This document shows, in pieces, positions 18,441-26,143 of a stretch of 64,000 nt of DNA. The stretch is from Chitinophagales bacterium. GTDB taxonomy: Bacteria; Bacteroidota; Bacteroidia; Chitinophagales; Chitinophagaceae. A model generated the notes under the pieces. That model saw only the letters and a list, made by a program, of their open reading frames with translations, did not search any database and was not told the origin of the DNA. The position numbers and the translations under genes are program-made. The stretch lies in the NCBI GenBank assembly GCA_017303415.1, contig JAFLBJ010000001.1:2790001-2854000 (forward strand), in the 5' to 3' direction. The number at the start of each line of letters is the position of its first letter. Position 1 is the stretch's first letter.

Positions 18441-18625
18441 GTTGGGTGTTGGATGTTGGATGTTGGATGTTGGATGACAGATGACTGATGACGGAGATCG
18501 GGAGTCGGAAGTCAGGATTATCAATCCAACATCCATCATCCAACATCCGTCATCAGTCATCTGTCATCTGTCATCAGTCATCTGTCATCCGTCATCTGTC
18601 ATCCAACATCCGTCCTCCGTCATCC
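18441..18625. repeat. intergenic palindromic block built of TGTTGGA and TGACGGA/TCATCTG words
   Basis: Left half carries tandem GATGTTG repeats and then GATGACAGATGACTGATGACGG; the right half carries the inverse words (CATCCAACATCC, TCATCTG, CCGTCATC) many times. Bases 18474-18496 and 18546-18568 are perfect 23-bp inverted copies. The block lies between the 3' end of a plus-strand gene and the 3' end of the minus-strand tmRNA, so it could fold as a bidirectional terminator. Similar words recur at 63062-63305. Confidence 0.75.
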
Positions 18626-18630
18626 CAAAG

Positions 18631-19003
18631 TGGAGGCGACCGGAATCGAACCGGTGTCCAAACATATTCCCCAAAAGTCTTCTACATGCTTATCCTGGTT
18701 TGGGGTGTCGGGTAATGACTGGAAAACCGGGCGACCGATCATTACCTTAGCTGTATAAGTCTTAGACCGCCGGCACAGCCTATGGCGATAGCAACCCGTT
18801 TTGGTTTTGAGTCGGCGGCGGAGCTTGGAAACGGATCAAACCTGCTCACGCGGCCCTAATGACTACTTAATCACTGATTAGGCAGCCATGGCATACTGAG
18901 TATTGCCATTTGTGTTTTGCGTATTCAGATTAGCCTGCTAATTACGCAACGCAGAACATGCTTACACTTTCAAAGATCTATGCTGTCAAAACCAAGCGCC
19001 CCC
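18631..19003 (-). ncRNA. ssrA: transfer-messenger RNA (tmRNA)
   Basis: The 5' end GGGGGCGCTTGGTTTTGACA and the 3' end GGTTCGATTCCGGTCGCCTCCA form the tRNA-like half: GGGGGC pairs with GCCTCC, and the T arm is clear. CCA is not encoded. The tag reading frame is at 18878-18907 on this strand and ends YAMAA followed by TAA; with the usual Gly resume codon the tag is GNTQYAMAA. Length, about 373 nt, suits Bacteroidota tmRNA. It rescues stalled ribosomes with SmpB. It faces a repeat block at its 3' end and is divergent from the MutS-like gene. Confidence 0.93.
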
Positions 19004-19026
19004 ATTTGCGGAAAACCTATTCTTCC

Positions 19027-19067
19027 AAAAGCTAAAAGCTATTGGCTAATAGCTATTGGCTTTTAGT
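19027..19067. repeat. AGCTATTGGC palindromic repeat, copy 1
   Basis: An A/T-rich palindromic segment (AAAGCTATTGGCTAATAGCT followed by a second half copy) just upstream of tmRNA and of the MutS-like gene. A related copy lies at 33506-33543, also between divergent genes. Confidence 0.6.
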
Positions 19068-19110
19068 TCCCCGAACATGCAAAGATACAACATTTCCTTA
19101 GCTTTAACCC

Positions 19111-20913
19111 ATGAACGGTTCGTTAAAACCCATTGATTACTACACTCAAAGAGTCATAGACGGGAAGGCTTCCCTTCTACCCCATTACCGGAAAAGAAGA
19201 TTCCTGGGTTGGGCCCGATTGATCATGCTGCTGGCTGCCGGTGCTACTCTTTGGTACGCCATTACCTTCTCTCTCTCCCCGCTGATCCTTGTATCTGCCC
19301 TGCTTTTTGGCGGTTTTCTTTTTGCCCTTTCGGCAGACCTGGACAATGACAAAAAGATTCTGAATAAAGAAACCCTGGTCCTGGTTACGGAAGAAGAGAT
19401 CCGTATTGCCGCACACGATTTTTATTTCAGGCCAACCGGAGAAGGTCATTTTTCCAAAGAACATGATTATGCCAATGACCTCGATATTCTTGGTCATGCC
19501 TCTTTGTTTCAATACATCAATCGCAGCGAATCCACATCGGGGCAAAAAAACCTGGTGCAATGGCTGCTTCATCCAGCCCCTGTTGAGCTGATCCGAAGCC
19601 GGCAGGATGCCGTAAAGGAATTAGCCACAAACCCTGAATGGAGGGCTCAATTTCAATCATACGGCCGATTGAACCAGGTAACCCTGAAAACGGAGATCGC
19701 TGTCTCTCGTTGGCTCGCCGAAGGCCACCAATTTCTGAACCATAAATTCTATGTCCTCCTTCGTTGGATATTGCCCATTTTATCATTGGGTAATTTGTTG
19801 GCCTATCTCACAGGGAACTTTACTTCCCAGCAATTCTATCCCCTGTTGTTCCTGTTCTTTATACTTTCCCTGTTAATTAGCCGAAAGGTCATGCCCGCCT
19901 ATGTTCAATTGAATAAGGTAAATGAACAGTTTACCACACTCTCTCATTGCATAGGGCATCTCGAAGAACTGGCACCCCGTTCAACGCTACTGACCTCTTA
20001 TATTGATAGCCTCCATCACGGGCAAGAAAAATCATCCACCATTATCAGCCGGCTGCGAAAGATCATGGACCGGTTGGATTATCGGCTCAATCCCCTTGTA
20101 TTTCTTCCTTTAAACACCCTGCTTTTCTGGGACCTGCAACAGATTTTTGCCCTGGAAAAATGGAAATCCCAATATGGAAAAAACGCTTTATCCTGGTTCA
20201 GGGTGTATGGAGAAATGGAAGCTTTGTCATCCTTAGCTACTATTCGTTTTAACCATCCTGATTGGGCATTTCCGGTGATTGTAAGCGAAGAAGGAGTATT
20301 CCGATCTACGGAACTAGGGCATCCGTTGATCCCGGCAGGCAAGCGGGTTAATAGTTCAATCGAAGTATCGGGAAAAGGGCAATTGGCCCTGATCACCGGA
20401 AGCAATATGGCTGGAAAAAGCACCTTTCTCCGTTCAGTGGGCATCAACACCATATTAGCCATGTCCGGCGCACCGGTTTGCGCCGGCTCGCTTGAAGTAT
20501 CACCCCTACGTGTGATGAGTAGTATGCGTGTCAGCGATAACCTGGAAGAAAGCACTTCCACCTTTTATGCGGAACTTAAAAAGTTAAAGACGATCATTGA
20601 AGCCGTAAACAGAAAAGAAAACATACTTATCCTGCTGGATGAAATTCTGCGGGGCACCAATTCCGGAGACCGGCACCAGGGCTCTGCCGCTTTAATACGT
20701 CAACTCATCCATCATCAGGCAACAGGACTGATCGCTACCCACGATCTTGAACTTGCTTCACTGACAAAGGAATTTCCCGGTCATATCCACAATTACCACT
20801 TTGATGTACAGGTGGAAGGGGAAGAACTTTTCTTTGATTATAAATTAAAGACAGGCGTTTGCACGAGCATGAACGCATCGTTGCTGATGCGAAAGATCGG
20901 CATCGAGATGTGA
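19111..20913 (+). CDS. membrane-anchored MutS-family ATPase
   Basis: A 600-residue protein with two hydrophobic helices near residues 30-70 and two more near 220-260, then a MutS core: lever/clamp-like helices and a C-terminal ATPase with Walker A GSNMAGKSTFL, the DNLEESTSTFYAEL segment, Walker B ILILLDEILRGTN and the ATHDLELA switch. It lacks the mismatch-binding N-terminal domain of MutS (no FxE) and the Smr domain of MutS2. Such membrane-bearing MutS-like proteins occur in Bacteroidota with unknown function. It has its own gene, tail to tail with rseP across a strong bidirectional terminator. Confidence 0.85.
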   Translation: MNGSLKPIDYYTQRVIDGKASLLPHYRKRRFLGWARLIMLLAAGATLWYAITFSLSPLILVSALLFGGFLFALSADLDNDKKILNKETLVLVTEEEIRIAAHDFYFRPTGEGHFSKEHDYANDLDILGHASLFQYINRSESTSGQKNLVQWLLHPAPVELIRSRQDAVKELATNPEWRAQFQSYGRLNQVTLKTEIAVSRWLAEGHQFLNHKFYVLLRWILPILSLGNLLAYLTGNFTSQQFYPLLFLFFILSLLISRKVMPAYVQLNKVNEQFTTLSHCIGHLEELAPRSTLLTSYIDSLHHGQEKSSTIISRLRKIMDRLDYRLNPLVFLPLNTLLFWDLQQIFALEKWKSQYGKNALSWFRVYGEMEALSSLATIRFNHPDWAFPVIVSEEGVFRSTELGHPLIPAGKRVNSSIEVSGKGQLALITGSNMAGKSTFLRSVGINTILAMSGAPVCAGSLEVSPLRVMSSMRVSDNLEESTSTFYAELKKLKTIIEAVNRKENILILLDEILRGTNSGDRHQGSAALIRQLIHHQATGLIATHDLELASLTKEFPGHIHNYHFDVQVEGEELFFDYKLKTGVCTSMNASLLMRKIGIEM

Positions 20914-20929
20914 TAATATATTTTATAAA

Positions 20930-20977
20930 AAACCACAGAGGCGCAAAGAAAAATTTTTCTCTGCGCCTCTGTGGTTT
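20930..20977. terminator. bidirectional terminator of the ACCACAGAGGCGC repeat type
   Basis: A 16-bp perfect inverted repeat (AAACCACAGAGGCGCA and its complement) flanks a loop with AAAAATTTTT. It sits between the convergent MutS-like and rseP genes. Short CCACAGAGGCGCA-like palindromes are widespread intergenic repeats in several environmental phyla, so it may also be a member of a dispersed family. Confidence 0.8.
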
Positions 20978-20992
20978 CAATACTATTATCCT

Positions 20993-22345
20993 TTACTTAA
21001 ATATTCTCCAGATATCCAAGCCCATCGCATACGCCATCAGTCCCAGCAACAAGACCATACCCACCATTTGCGCGTATTCCATGAATTTATCACTGGGTTT
21101 GCGACCGGTGATCATTTCGATTAAGGTGAAGAGGGCATGACCACCATCCAGAGCGGGAATGGGTAATACGTTCATAAACGCCAGGATGATCGAGAAGATC
21201 GCGGTCAATTGCCAGAAGGACTGCCAATCCCATACCCCCGGGAAAATACCGCCGATGCTTAATACGCTTCCCAGGGACTCGCTCGCTTTGGCTTTTCCGG
21301 TGAAGAGTTGTTTCAATCCGGTTACATAGGCACCGAGGGTGGACCAACATTCTTTGAATCCGGCGGGTACCGCTTCGAAGAAACTGAATTCTTTTGTATG
21401 AAACTGGAATCCCAGTTTGGTCAGGCTTTGAAAATACAAACCCATTTGTCCTTTTTTATTCAAAGGAAGGGTGACTTGTATTGTATCGCTATTACGGAGC
21501 AGGGCTACCTGAATGGTTGTATCCTTTAACCCGGCAATCGCTTTGCGGAATTCATGATTATAGGGAGTCCATTTACCATTAACACCTATGAATTGATCAC
21601 CGATCTGTACTCCGGCTGCAGCAACTTTTGAATCTTTTGCAAAGGAGTCCACGATGGATGGGAACCTGATACCGGTAAAGGCGGTTGCCTTCCGGGTATT
21701 GAGTTGTTTTACCAGCTCGGCAGGGAGTGGCAGGTTAAAAACGCTGTCTCCTCTTTTTACCGTCATCGACCGGGCCTCATTCAATACAATGCTACGGCGT
21801 ATTTGTCCCTGAAAGATATCCTCTACCGAGGTCGTATCCACTTTCAGGATGATATCTCCATCCCGAAGCCCGATCGATTGGGAAAGGCTATCTGTTGTAA
21901 TTCCATATTTCGCTTCAGCGGGTGGCAAATACTCTTTACCCCATATCCAGAGAATGAAAACAAAAATGATGATGGCCAGTATCACATTCACCGTAACCCC
22001 ACCCAACATGATGATCAGCCGTTGCCAGGCTGGTTTGCTACGGAACTCATAAGGCTGGGCCGGTTCCTTCATTTGTTCCTTGTCCATGCTCTCATCGATC
22101 ATACCGGAGATCTTTACATAACCTCCCAGCGGAATCCAGCCGATGCCATATTCAGTATCTCCTTTTTTCTTTTTAAACAAAGAGAACCAGGGGTTGAAAA
22201 AGAGATAGAACTTCTCCACCCGGCACTTGAACCATTTGGCGGGCAAAAAGTGACCCAGTTCATGCAGAAGGATCAGGATGGAAAAGGAAAGAATAAATTG
22301 TGCTGCTTTGATTCCGACAGTACTCCAATCGATGGCTAGTAGCAT
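20993..22345 (-). CDS. rseP: site-2 zinc metalloprotease RseP
   Basis: A 450-residue inner-membrane protease of the M50 family that cleaves transmembrane anchors, such as anti-sigma factors, inside the membrane. The zinc motif HELGH is in the first helix (LILLHELGHFLPAKWF), one or two PDZ domains fill residues about 125-330 (GLRDGDIILKVD, GVQIGDQFIGVNG), and the third zinc ligand is in PIPALDGGHALF. It lies 55 bp downstream of dxr in the same direction, a neighbourhood common in bacteria. Confidence 0.95.
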   Translation of the reverse strand: MLLAIDWSTVGIKAAQFILSFSILILLHELGHFLPAKWFKCRVEKFYLFFNPWFSLFKKKKGDTEYGIGWIPLGGYVKISGMIDESMDKEQMKEPAQPYEFRSKPAWQRLIIMLGGVTVNVILAIIIFVFILWIWGKEYLPPAEAKYGITTDSLSQSIGLRDGDIILKVDTTSVEDIFQGQIRRSIVLNEARSMTVKRGDSVFNLPLPAELVKQLNTRKATAFTGIRFPSIVDSFAKDSKVAAAGVQIGDQFIGVNGKWTPYNHEFRKAIAGLKDTTIQVALLRNSDTIQVTLPLNKKGQMGLYFQSLTKLGFQFHTKEFSFFEAVPAGFKECWSTLGAYVTGLKQLFTGKAKASESLGSVLSIGGIFPGVWDWQSFWQLTAIFSIILAFMNVLPIPALDGGHALFTLIEMITGRKPSDKFMEYAQMVGMVLLLGLMAYAMGLDIWRIFK

Positions 22346-22400
22346 ATTGTATTACTTCTTTTTTGTTTCTCGCTGCACACGCCTCGAGAAAGCTTAATAT

Positions 22401-23570
22401 TTACAGTTTTATCAGGTCGGCGGCAAAGGTACGCGCCTCACCATCGCTGTCAAAATACTCTTCCAGGGTGGGTTTTTCGATAAAGGGGACATTCTCCATG
22501 GTCCTTTCGATCACATCCGTCATATCCATAAACCCAAGCCGGTTTCTTAAAAAGGCCCAGACAGCGATCTCATTTGCCGCATTCATCACACAAGGAAGGT
22601 TTCCTCCCTTATTCAGGGCATGCATGGCCAGGGCCAGGTTGCGGAAGGTGCGTGTATCGGGTTCTTCAAAGGTCAGGGTACCATATTTACGAAAATCCAA
22701 ACGCGGAAATTGATTGGGTATCCGGCTGGGGAAGGCCATTGCATATTGAATAGGGAGTTTCATATCAGGTAACCCCATCTGCGCTTTGATGCTACCATCC
22801 TCAAACTGTACCATGGAGTGGATGATGCTTTGGGGGTGTACCTGGACTTGTATCTGGTCGGGACGCAGGTTAAACAGCCATTTAGCCTCGATCATTTCAA
22901 GTCCCTTGTTCATAAGGGTGGCTGAATCAACCGATATTTTGGCCCCCATTTCCCAATTGGGATGTTTCAGGGCATGTTCTCTTTTTACATTCACCAGGAA
23001 ATTGGGTTTCTTTCCCAGGAATGGGCCGCCGGAAGCAGTCAGGATCACTTTTTCAATCCGGTTGCGAGTCTCTCCTACCAGACATTGAAAAATGGCGGAG
23101 TGTTCCGAATCCACCGGAATTATGGGCACTCTTTTTTCCACGGCCAGTTGCATCACGATATCGCCGGCCACTACCAATGTTTCCTTATTGGCCAGGGCGA
23201 TGGCTTTCCCGGAACGCAACGCGCTGATCGTCGGTTTCAGTCCGGCATAGCCAACGATCGCTGCCAACATCATATCATATACATCCAGGGCGGCTACTTC
23301 TTCAAGGGCCTTGGCTCCGGTGAAAACCTTGGTATCGGTGGAAGCCAGGGCTTCTTTTACTTTGTTGTATCTGGATTCATCACCAATGACAACGATATGC
23401 GGACGAAACTTGAGTGCTTGTTTAATAAGCAGCTCGTCGTTGTGTTGTGCAGTCAGCACTTCGGCGGCAAAAAGATCCGGATTGGCTTCTATCACTTCCA
23501 ATGCCTGTACTCCAATGGAACCGGTGGAACCAAAAAGAGCAATTCGTTTTATCGGCTTGTCATTCGTCAT
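22401..23570 (-). CDS. dxr: 1-deoxy-D-xylulose 5-phosphate reductoisomerase
   Basis: A 389-residue cytoplasmic enzyme making 2-C-methyl-D-erythritol 4-phosphate, the committed step of the MEP isoprenoid route. NADPH binding is in LFGSTGSIGVQALEVI; AIVGYAGLKPT, ALANKETLVVAG, the substrate/metal segment VDSEHSAIFQCL and SATLMNKGLEMIEA are all family signatures. It starts 9 bp after the amide-synthetase stop and precedes rseP. Confidence 0.97.
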   Translation of the reverse strand: MTNDKPIKRIALFGSTGSIGVQALEVIEANPDLFAAEVLTAQHNDELLIKQALKFRPHIVVIGDESRYNKVKEALASTDTKVFTGAKALEEVAALDVYDMMLAAIVGYAGLKPTISALRSGKAIALANKETLVVAGDIVMQLAVEKRVPIIPVDSEHSAIFQCLVGETRNRIEKVILTASGGPFLGKKPNFLVNVKREHALKHPNWEMGAKISVDSATLMNKGLEMIEAKWLFNLRPDQIQVQVHPQSIIHSMVQFEDGSIKAQMGLPDMKLPIQYAMAFPSRIPNQFPRLDFRKYGTLTFEEPDTRTFRNLALAMHALNKGGNLPCVMNAANEIAVWAFLRNRLGFMDMTDVIERTMENVPFIEKPTLEEYFDSDGEARTFAADLIKL

Positions 23571-23579
23571 TCGTATGCA

Positions 23580-25076
23580 TTAATTCATGGTCCAGGGACT
23601 CAGTTCTTCTGCAATGGTACGATCATTGCTCAACCGAGGAACCTTATTCTGCCCACCCAATTTCCCTTTGGATTTCATATAATCTATGAACCCATTCTTT
23701 TTAACAGGGGTGATCCGGAGGGGTGACAGGATATTCCCGGTGATCAGGTCATCGTAATATATATTTTTTTGGCGAAGGTGCTGATCTACTTTTTGTTCAA
23801 AGGCGGTAAGATCGGCAGGCATGTTTTCAAATTCGATAAACCATTCATGAAAACTTTTACCCTGGCCTTGCTGGATCAGGGGGGCTACGGTAAATTCTGT
23901 GATCCCCAGATTTTCCTCTTCCGCGGCCCGAAGCAGGCTGTATTCTACCTCCTCCCCGATCACATGTTCCCCAAAGGCCGAAATAAAATGCTTGATACGC
24001 CCTGTAACTATTATCCGGAAGGGGTCCAACGAAACAAAACGGACCGTATCTCCAATATTATAGCCCCATAACCCTGCATTGTTATTAACGATAAGGGCAT
24101 AGTTCTCCCCGGTCTTTACCTCTGCCAGCGTAAGCCGGGTCGGATTGGGGTCAAATACCTCTCCTGCCGGGATGAACTCAAAGAAAATTCCGCTATCCGT
24201 ATTGAGAAGAAGCCCTTCTTCCTCCTGTGAATATTGAAAGGCAAAGAACCCTTCCGACGCGGGATAGGTTTCGATGGTGTCTATTTTCTGACCAATGGTT
24301 TCAAAGAGTTTGGCCTTATACGGTTCAAAATTTACCCCGCCATGTACCAATACCCTGAAATTCGGGAATATCTCACGTATCTTCTTTTGTTTGATCGTGG
24401 AAAGCCTGTCAAAATACATTTGAACCCAGGGTGGTATTCCCGAAATCAGGGTCATATCCTGGTTAATGGTCTCTTCCACGATCCGGTCGAGTTTGGTTTC
24501 CCAATCCTCAATACAGTTGGTTTCATAGCTGGGGAGCTGGTTGGTCCGCAGGTAACGGGGGATATGGTGGTTGACGATCCCACTCAGTCGACCGGTGGGT
24601 ATTCCGCCGATTCTTTCCAGTTCGGGCGATCCCGAAAGAAAGATCATCTTTCCGTTGGCAAAATCGGTATGTCCGGTTTCGGCCATATAACAAAGCAGGG
24701 CATTTCGCGCCGAATTGATATGATTGGGAATGGAGTCTTTGGTAATGGGAATGTATTTGACCCCGCTGGTAGTACCGGATGTTTTGGCAAAATAGATCGG
24801 TTTACCCTTCCACAGGATATTATCCTTTCCTTCCTTGATCTTTTCAATATAGGGTTTAAACTGCTCGTAATCCCGCACCGGTACAGCCTGCTGGAAGCCT
24901 TTATGGTCGTTGACCTGCTCAAGACGGTGGTCCTTGCCAAACAGGGTCACCCGACCCGTTTTGATCAGTTGGCGAAAAATCGCCTCCTGGTCCTGAACAG
25001 CGGTTAACATGCCCTTTTTCAGCGATTTATGCACATACCCGGCAAAGGGCTTGGCTAAGAAAGACTTGATTTTCAT
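23580..25076 (-). CDS. GH3-auxin-responsive-promoter family acyl-adenylating protein
   Basis: A 498-residue protein of the plant GH3/JAR1-like fold, an ANL-type enzyme that in plants joins amino acids to hormone carboxylates. The adenylation loop is AKTSGTTSGVKYIPIT near residue 95; ETYPASEGFFAFQ and GENYALIVNNNAGLWGYNIGD are the other conserved segments. Bacterial members are common in Bacteroidota; their substrates are not established. It opens a leftward run with dxr and rseP, 9 bp from dxr, and is divergent from rplU. Confidence 0.88.
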   Translation of the reverse strand: MKIKSFLAKPFAGYVHKSLKKGMLTAVQDQEAIFRQLIKTGRVTLFGKDHRLEQVNDHKGFQQAVPVRDYEQFKPYIEKIKEGKDNILWKGKPIYFAKTSGTTSGVKYIPITKDSIPNHINSARNALLCYMAETGHTDFANGKMIFLSGSPELERIGGIPTGRLSGIVNHHIPRYLRTNQLPSYETNCIEDWETKLDRIVEETINQDMTLISGIPPWVQMYFDRLSTIKQKKIREIFPNFRVLVHGGVNFEPYKAKLFETIGQKIDTIETYPASEGFFAFQYSQEEEGLLLNTDSGIFFEFIPAGEVFDPNPTRLTLAEVKTGENYALIVNNNAGLWGYNIGDTVRFVSLDPFRIIVTGRIKHFISAFGEHVIGEEVEYSLLRAAEEENLGITEFTVAPLIQQGQGKSFHEWFIEFENMPADLTAFEQKVDQHLRQKNIYYDDLITGNILSPLRITPVKKNGFIDYMKSKGKLGGQNKVPRLSNDRTIAEELSPWTMN

Positions 25077-25173
25077 GGTATAAATGAATGGCTGGGGATA
25101 AGGGCTTACAAATATAAAGGATTGAGACGGTTGGAGGGGGTTAAAATTGTGTCATAAATCTTTGATCCACTGT

Positions 25174-25204
25174 TTTGCCGGTAATCAAAATACCCTTACC
25201 TTTG
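25174..25204 (+). promoter_or_regulatory. Bacteroidota-type promoter for rplU-rpmA
   Basis: TTTG at 25174-25177 and TACCTTTG at 25197-25204 match the -33 (TTTG) and -7 (TAnnTTTG) elements with 19 bases between. The predicted start point is near 25211, leaving a leader of about 30 nt before the rplU ATG. Confidence 0.75.
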
Positions 25205-25240
25205 CCTCCCGTTTTTTGACGGATTTAAAACTTAGGAAAC

Positions 25241-25543
25241 ATGTTCGCAGTTGTTAAAATAGCCGGTCAGCAATTCAAGGTCGCCAAAGACCAAACCCTC
25301 TATGTACCCCACCTGGAAGGGAATGCTGGTGACAAAGTGGAATTTGCCGAAGTATTGCTGGCTGATGCCGATGGGTCTATCTCTGTAGGTAGCCAGGTAA
25401 AGGTTAAAGTTAAGGCCGAGATCGTTGACCACGTAAAAGGGGACAAAGTGATCGCCTACAAACAAAAAAGAAGGAAAGGGTTCCGTAAACTGCATGGTCA
25501 CCGTACCCAGTATACCCAGATCCTTATCAAAGACATCAAATAA
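25241..25543 (+). CDS. rplU: 50S ribosomal protein L21
   Basis: A 100-residue protein of the large ribosomal subunit that binds 23S rRNA. MFAVVKIAGQQFKVAKDQ is the conserved start, and KRRKGFRKLHGHRTQYTQI is the L21 C-terminal signature. It is followed 34 bp later by rpmA, the near-universal arrangement, and is preceded by a clear promoter. Confidence 0.98.
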   Translation: MFAVVKIAGQQFKVAKDQTLYVPHLEGNAGDKVEFAEVLLADADGSISVGSQVKVKVKAEIVDHVKGDKVIAYKQKRRKGFRKLHGHRTQYTQILIKDIK

Positions 25544-25577
25544 TTTAAACCGACGTTAACTCAATAAACTTCTTCTC

Positions 25578-25841
25578 ATGGCACATAAGAAAGGTGAAGG
25601 TAGTGTAAAGAACGGTCGCGATTCACAGAGCAAACGCCTTGGTGTAAAGATCTACGGTGGCCAACCTGCTACCTCCGGAAACATCATCGTTCGCCAACGC
25701 GGAACCGTTTATCACCCCGGTAAAAATGTGGGTGTAGGTAAAGATTTTACTTTGTTTGCCCTGGCCGATGGCCTGGTAGAATATAAAAAAGGGAGAAATA
25801 ACAGGACCTTTGTTTCCGTAAGCGCTGTGGAAACGGCTTAA
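25578..25841 (+). CDS. rpmA: 50S ribosomal protein L27
   Basis: An 87-residue protein whose N-terminal tail reaches the peptidyl transferase centre. It starts directly with [20 protein letters not shown], so there is no cleavable leader as in Firmicutes. [20 protein letters not shown] confirms the family. Confidence 0.98.
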   Translation: MAHKKGEGSVKNGRDSQSKRLGVKIYGGQPATSGNIIVRQRGTVYHPGKNVGVGKDFTLFALADGLVEYKKGRNNRTFVSVSAVETA

Positions 25842-25859
25842 GAATATGTGGAAAAATTT

Positions 25860-25895
25860 TTTGACAGTTTAAATAATGTTTATATTTTTACTGTC
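25860..25895 (+). promoter_or_regulatory. possible promoter or hairpin before the Lys/Ala peptide gene
   Basis: TTTG at 25860-25863 and TATATTTT at 25881-25888, 17 bases apart, resemble a promoter with one mismatch. The same bases hold an inverted repeat, GACAGT and ACTGTC, at 25863-25868 and 25890-25895, followed by a T run at 25901, so a weak rpmA terminator is the alternative. Confidence 0.35.
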
Positions 25896-25929
25896 GATAA
25901 GTTTTTTTACTAACCTTAAATTCTAAACA

Positions 25930-26055
25930 ATGGCAACAAAGAAAAAAGCAGCTAAAAAAGCCGCTCCCAAGAAAAAAGCCGCTAAAAAAGCAGCCCCTAA
26001 GAAAAAAGCTGCTAAGAAAAAAGCCGCTAAGAAAAAAGCTGCAAAGAAGAAGTAA
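25930..26055 (+). CDS. 41-residue Lys/Ala-rich histone H1-like peptide
   Basis: The frame gives MATKKKAAKKAAPKKK followed by AAKK-type repeats, ending at TAA at 26053. More than half the residues are Lys, nearly all others Ala, with two Pro. This is the composition of the C-terminal tail of histone H1 and of bacterial HC1/HC2-like nucleoid proteins, so binding to DNA or RNA is likely. The gene has its own leader and a strong terminator 25 bp after the stop. The small size escapes many gene finders; codons for Lys and Ala vary, arguing that selection acts on the protein. Confidence 0.75.
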   Translation: MATKKKAAKKAAPKKKAAKKAAPKKKAAKKKAAKKKAAKKK

Positions 26056-26079
26056 GATTAGCTTTTTAGATCGAATAGA

Positions 26080-26111
26080 GTCCTCCGGTAACCCGGGGGA
26101 CTTTTGATTTT
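26080..26111 (+). terminator. intrinsic terminator
   Basis: Stem GTCCTCCGG / CCGGGGGAC (one G-T pair) with loop TAAC, followed by TTTTGATTTT. It ends the rplU-rpmA-peptide region and separates it from the PolX gene. Confidence 0.8.
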
Positions 26112-26143
26112 AACCCCTCCCCGCTTCCCCCTAAATTGCAGCC

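Noticed and set aside
18441-18625. CRISPR-like array of short repeats
   Set aside because: The words are 7-10 bases, run directly into each other without unique spacers, and invert half-way; no cas genes are near.
18481-18750. Two plus-strand open frames across repeat and tmRNA 3' end
   Set aside because: They are translations of the repeat (HPSSVICHLSS and similar) and of the antisense of tmRNA.
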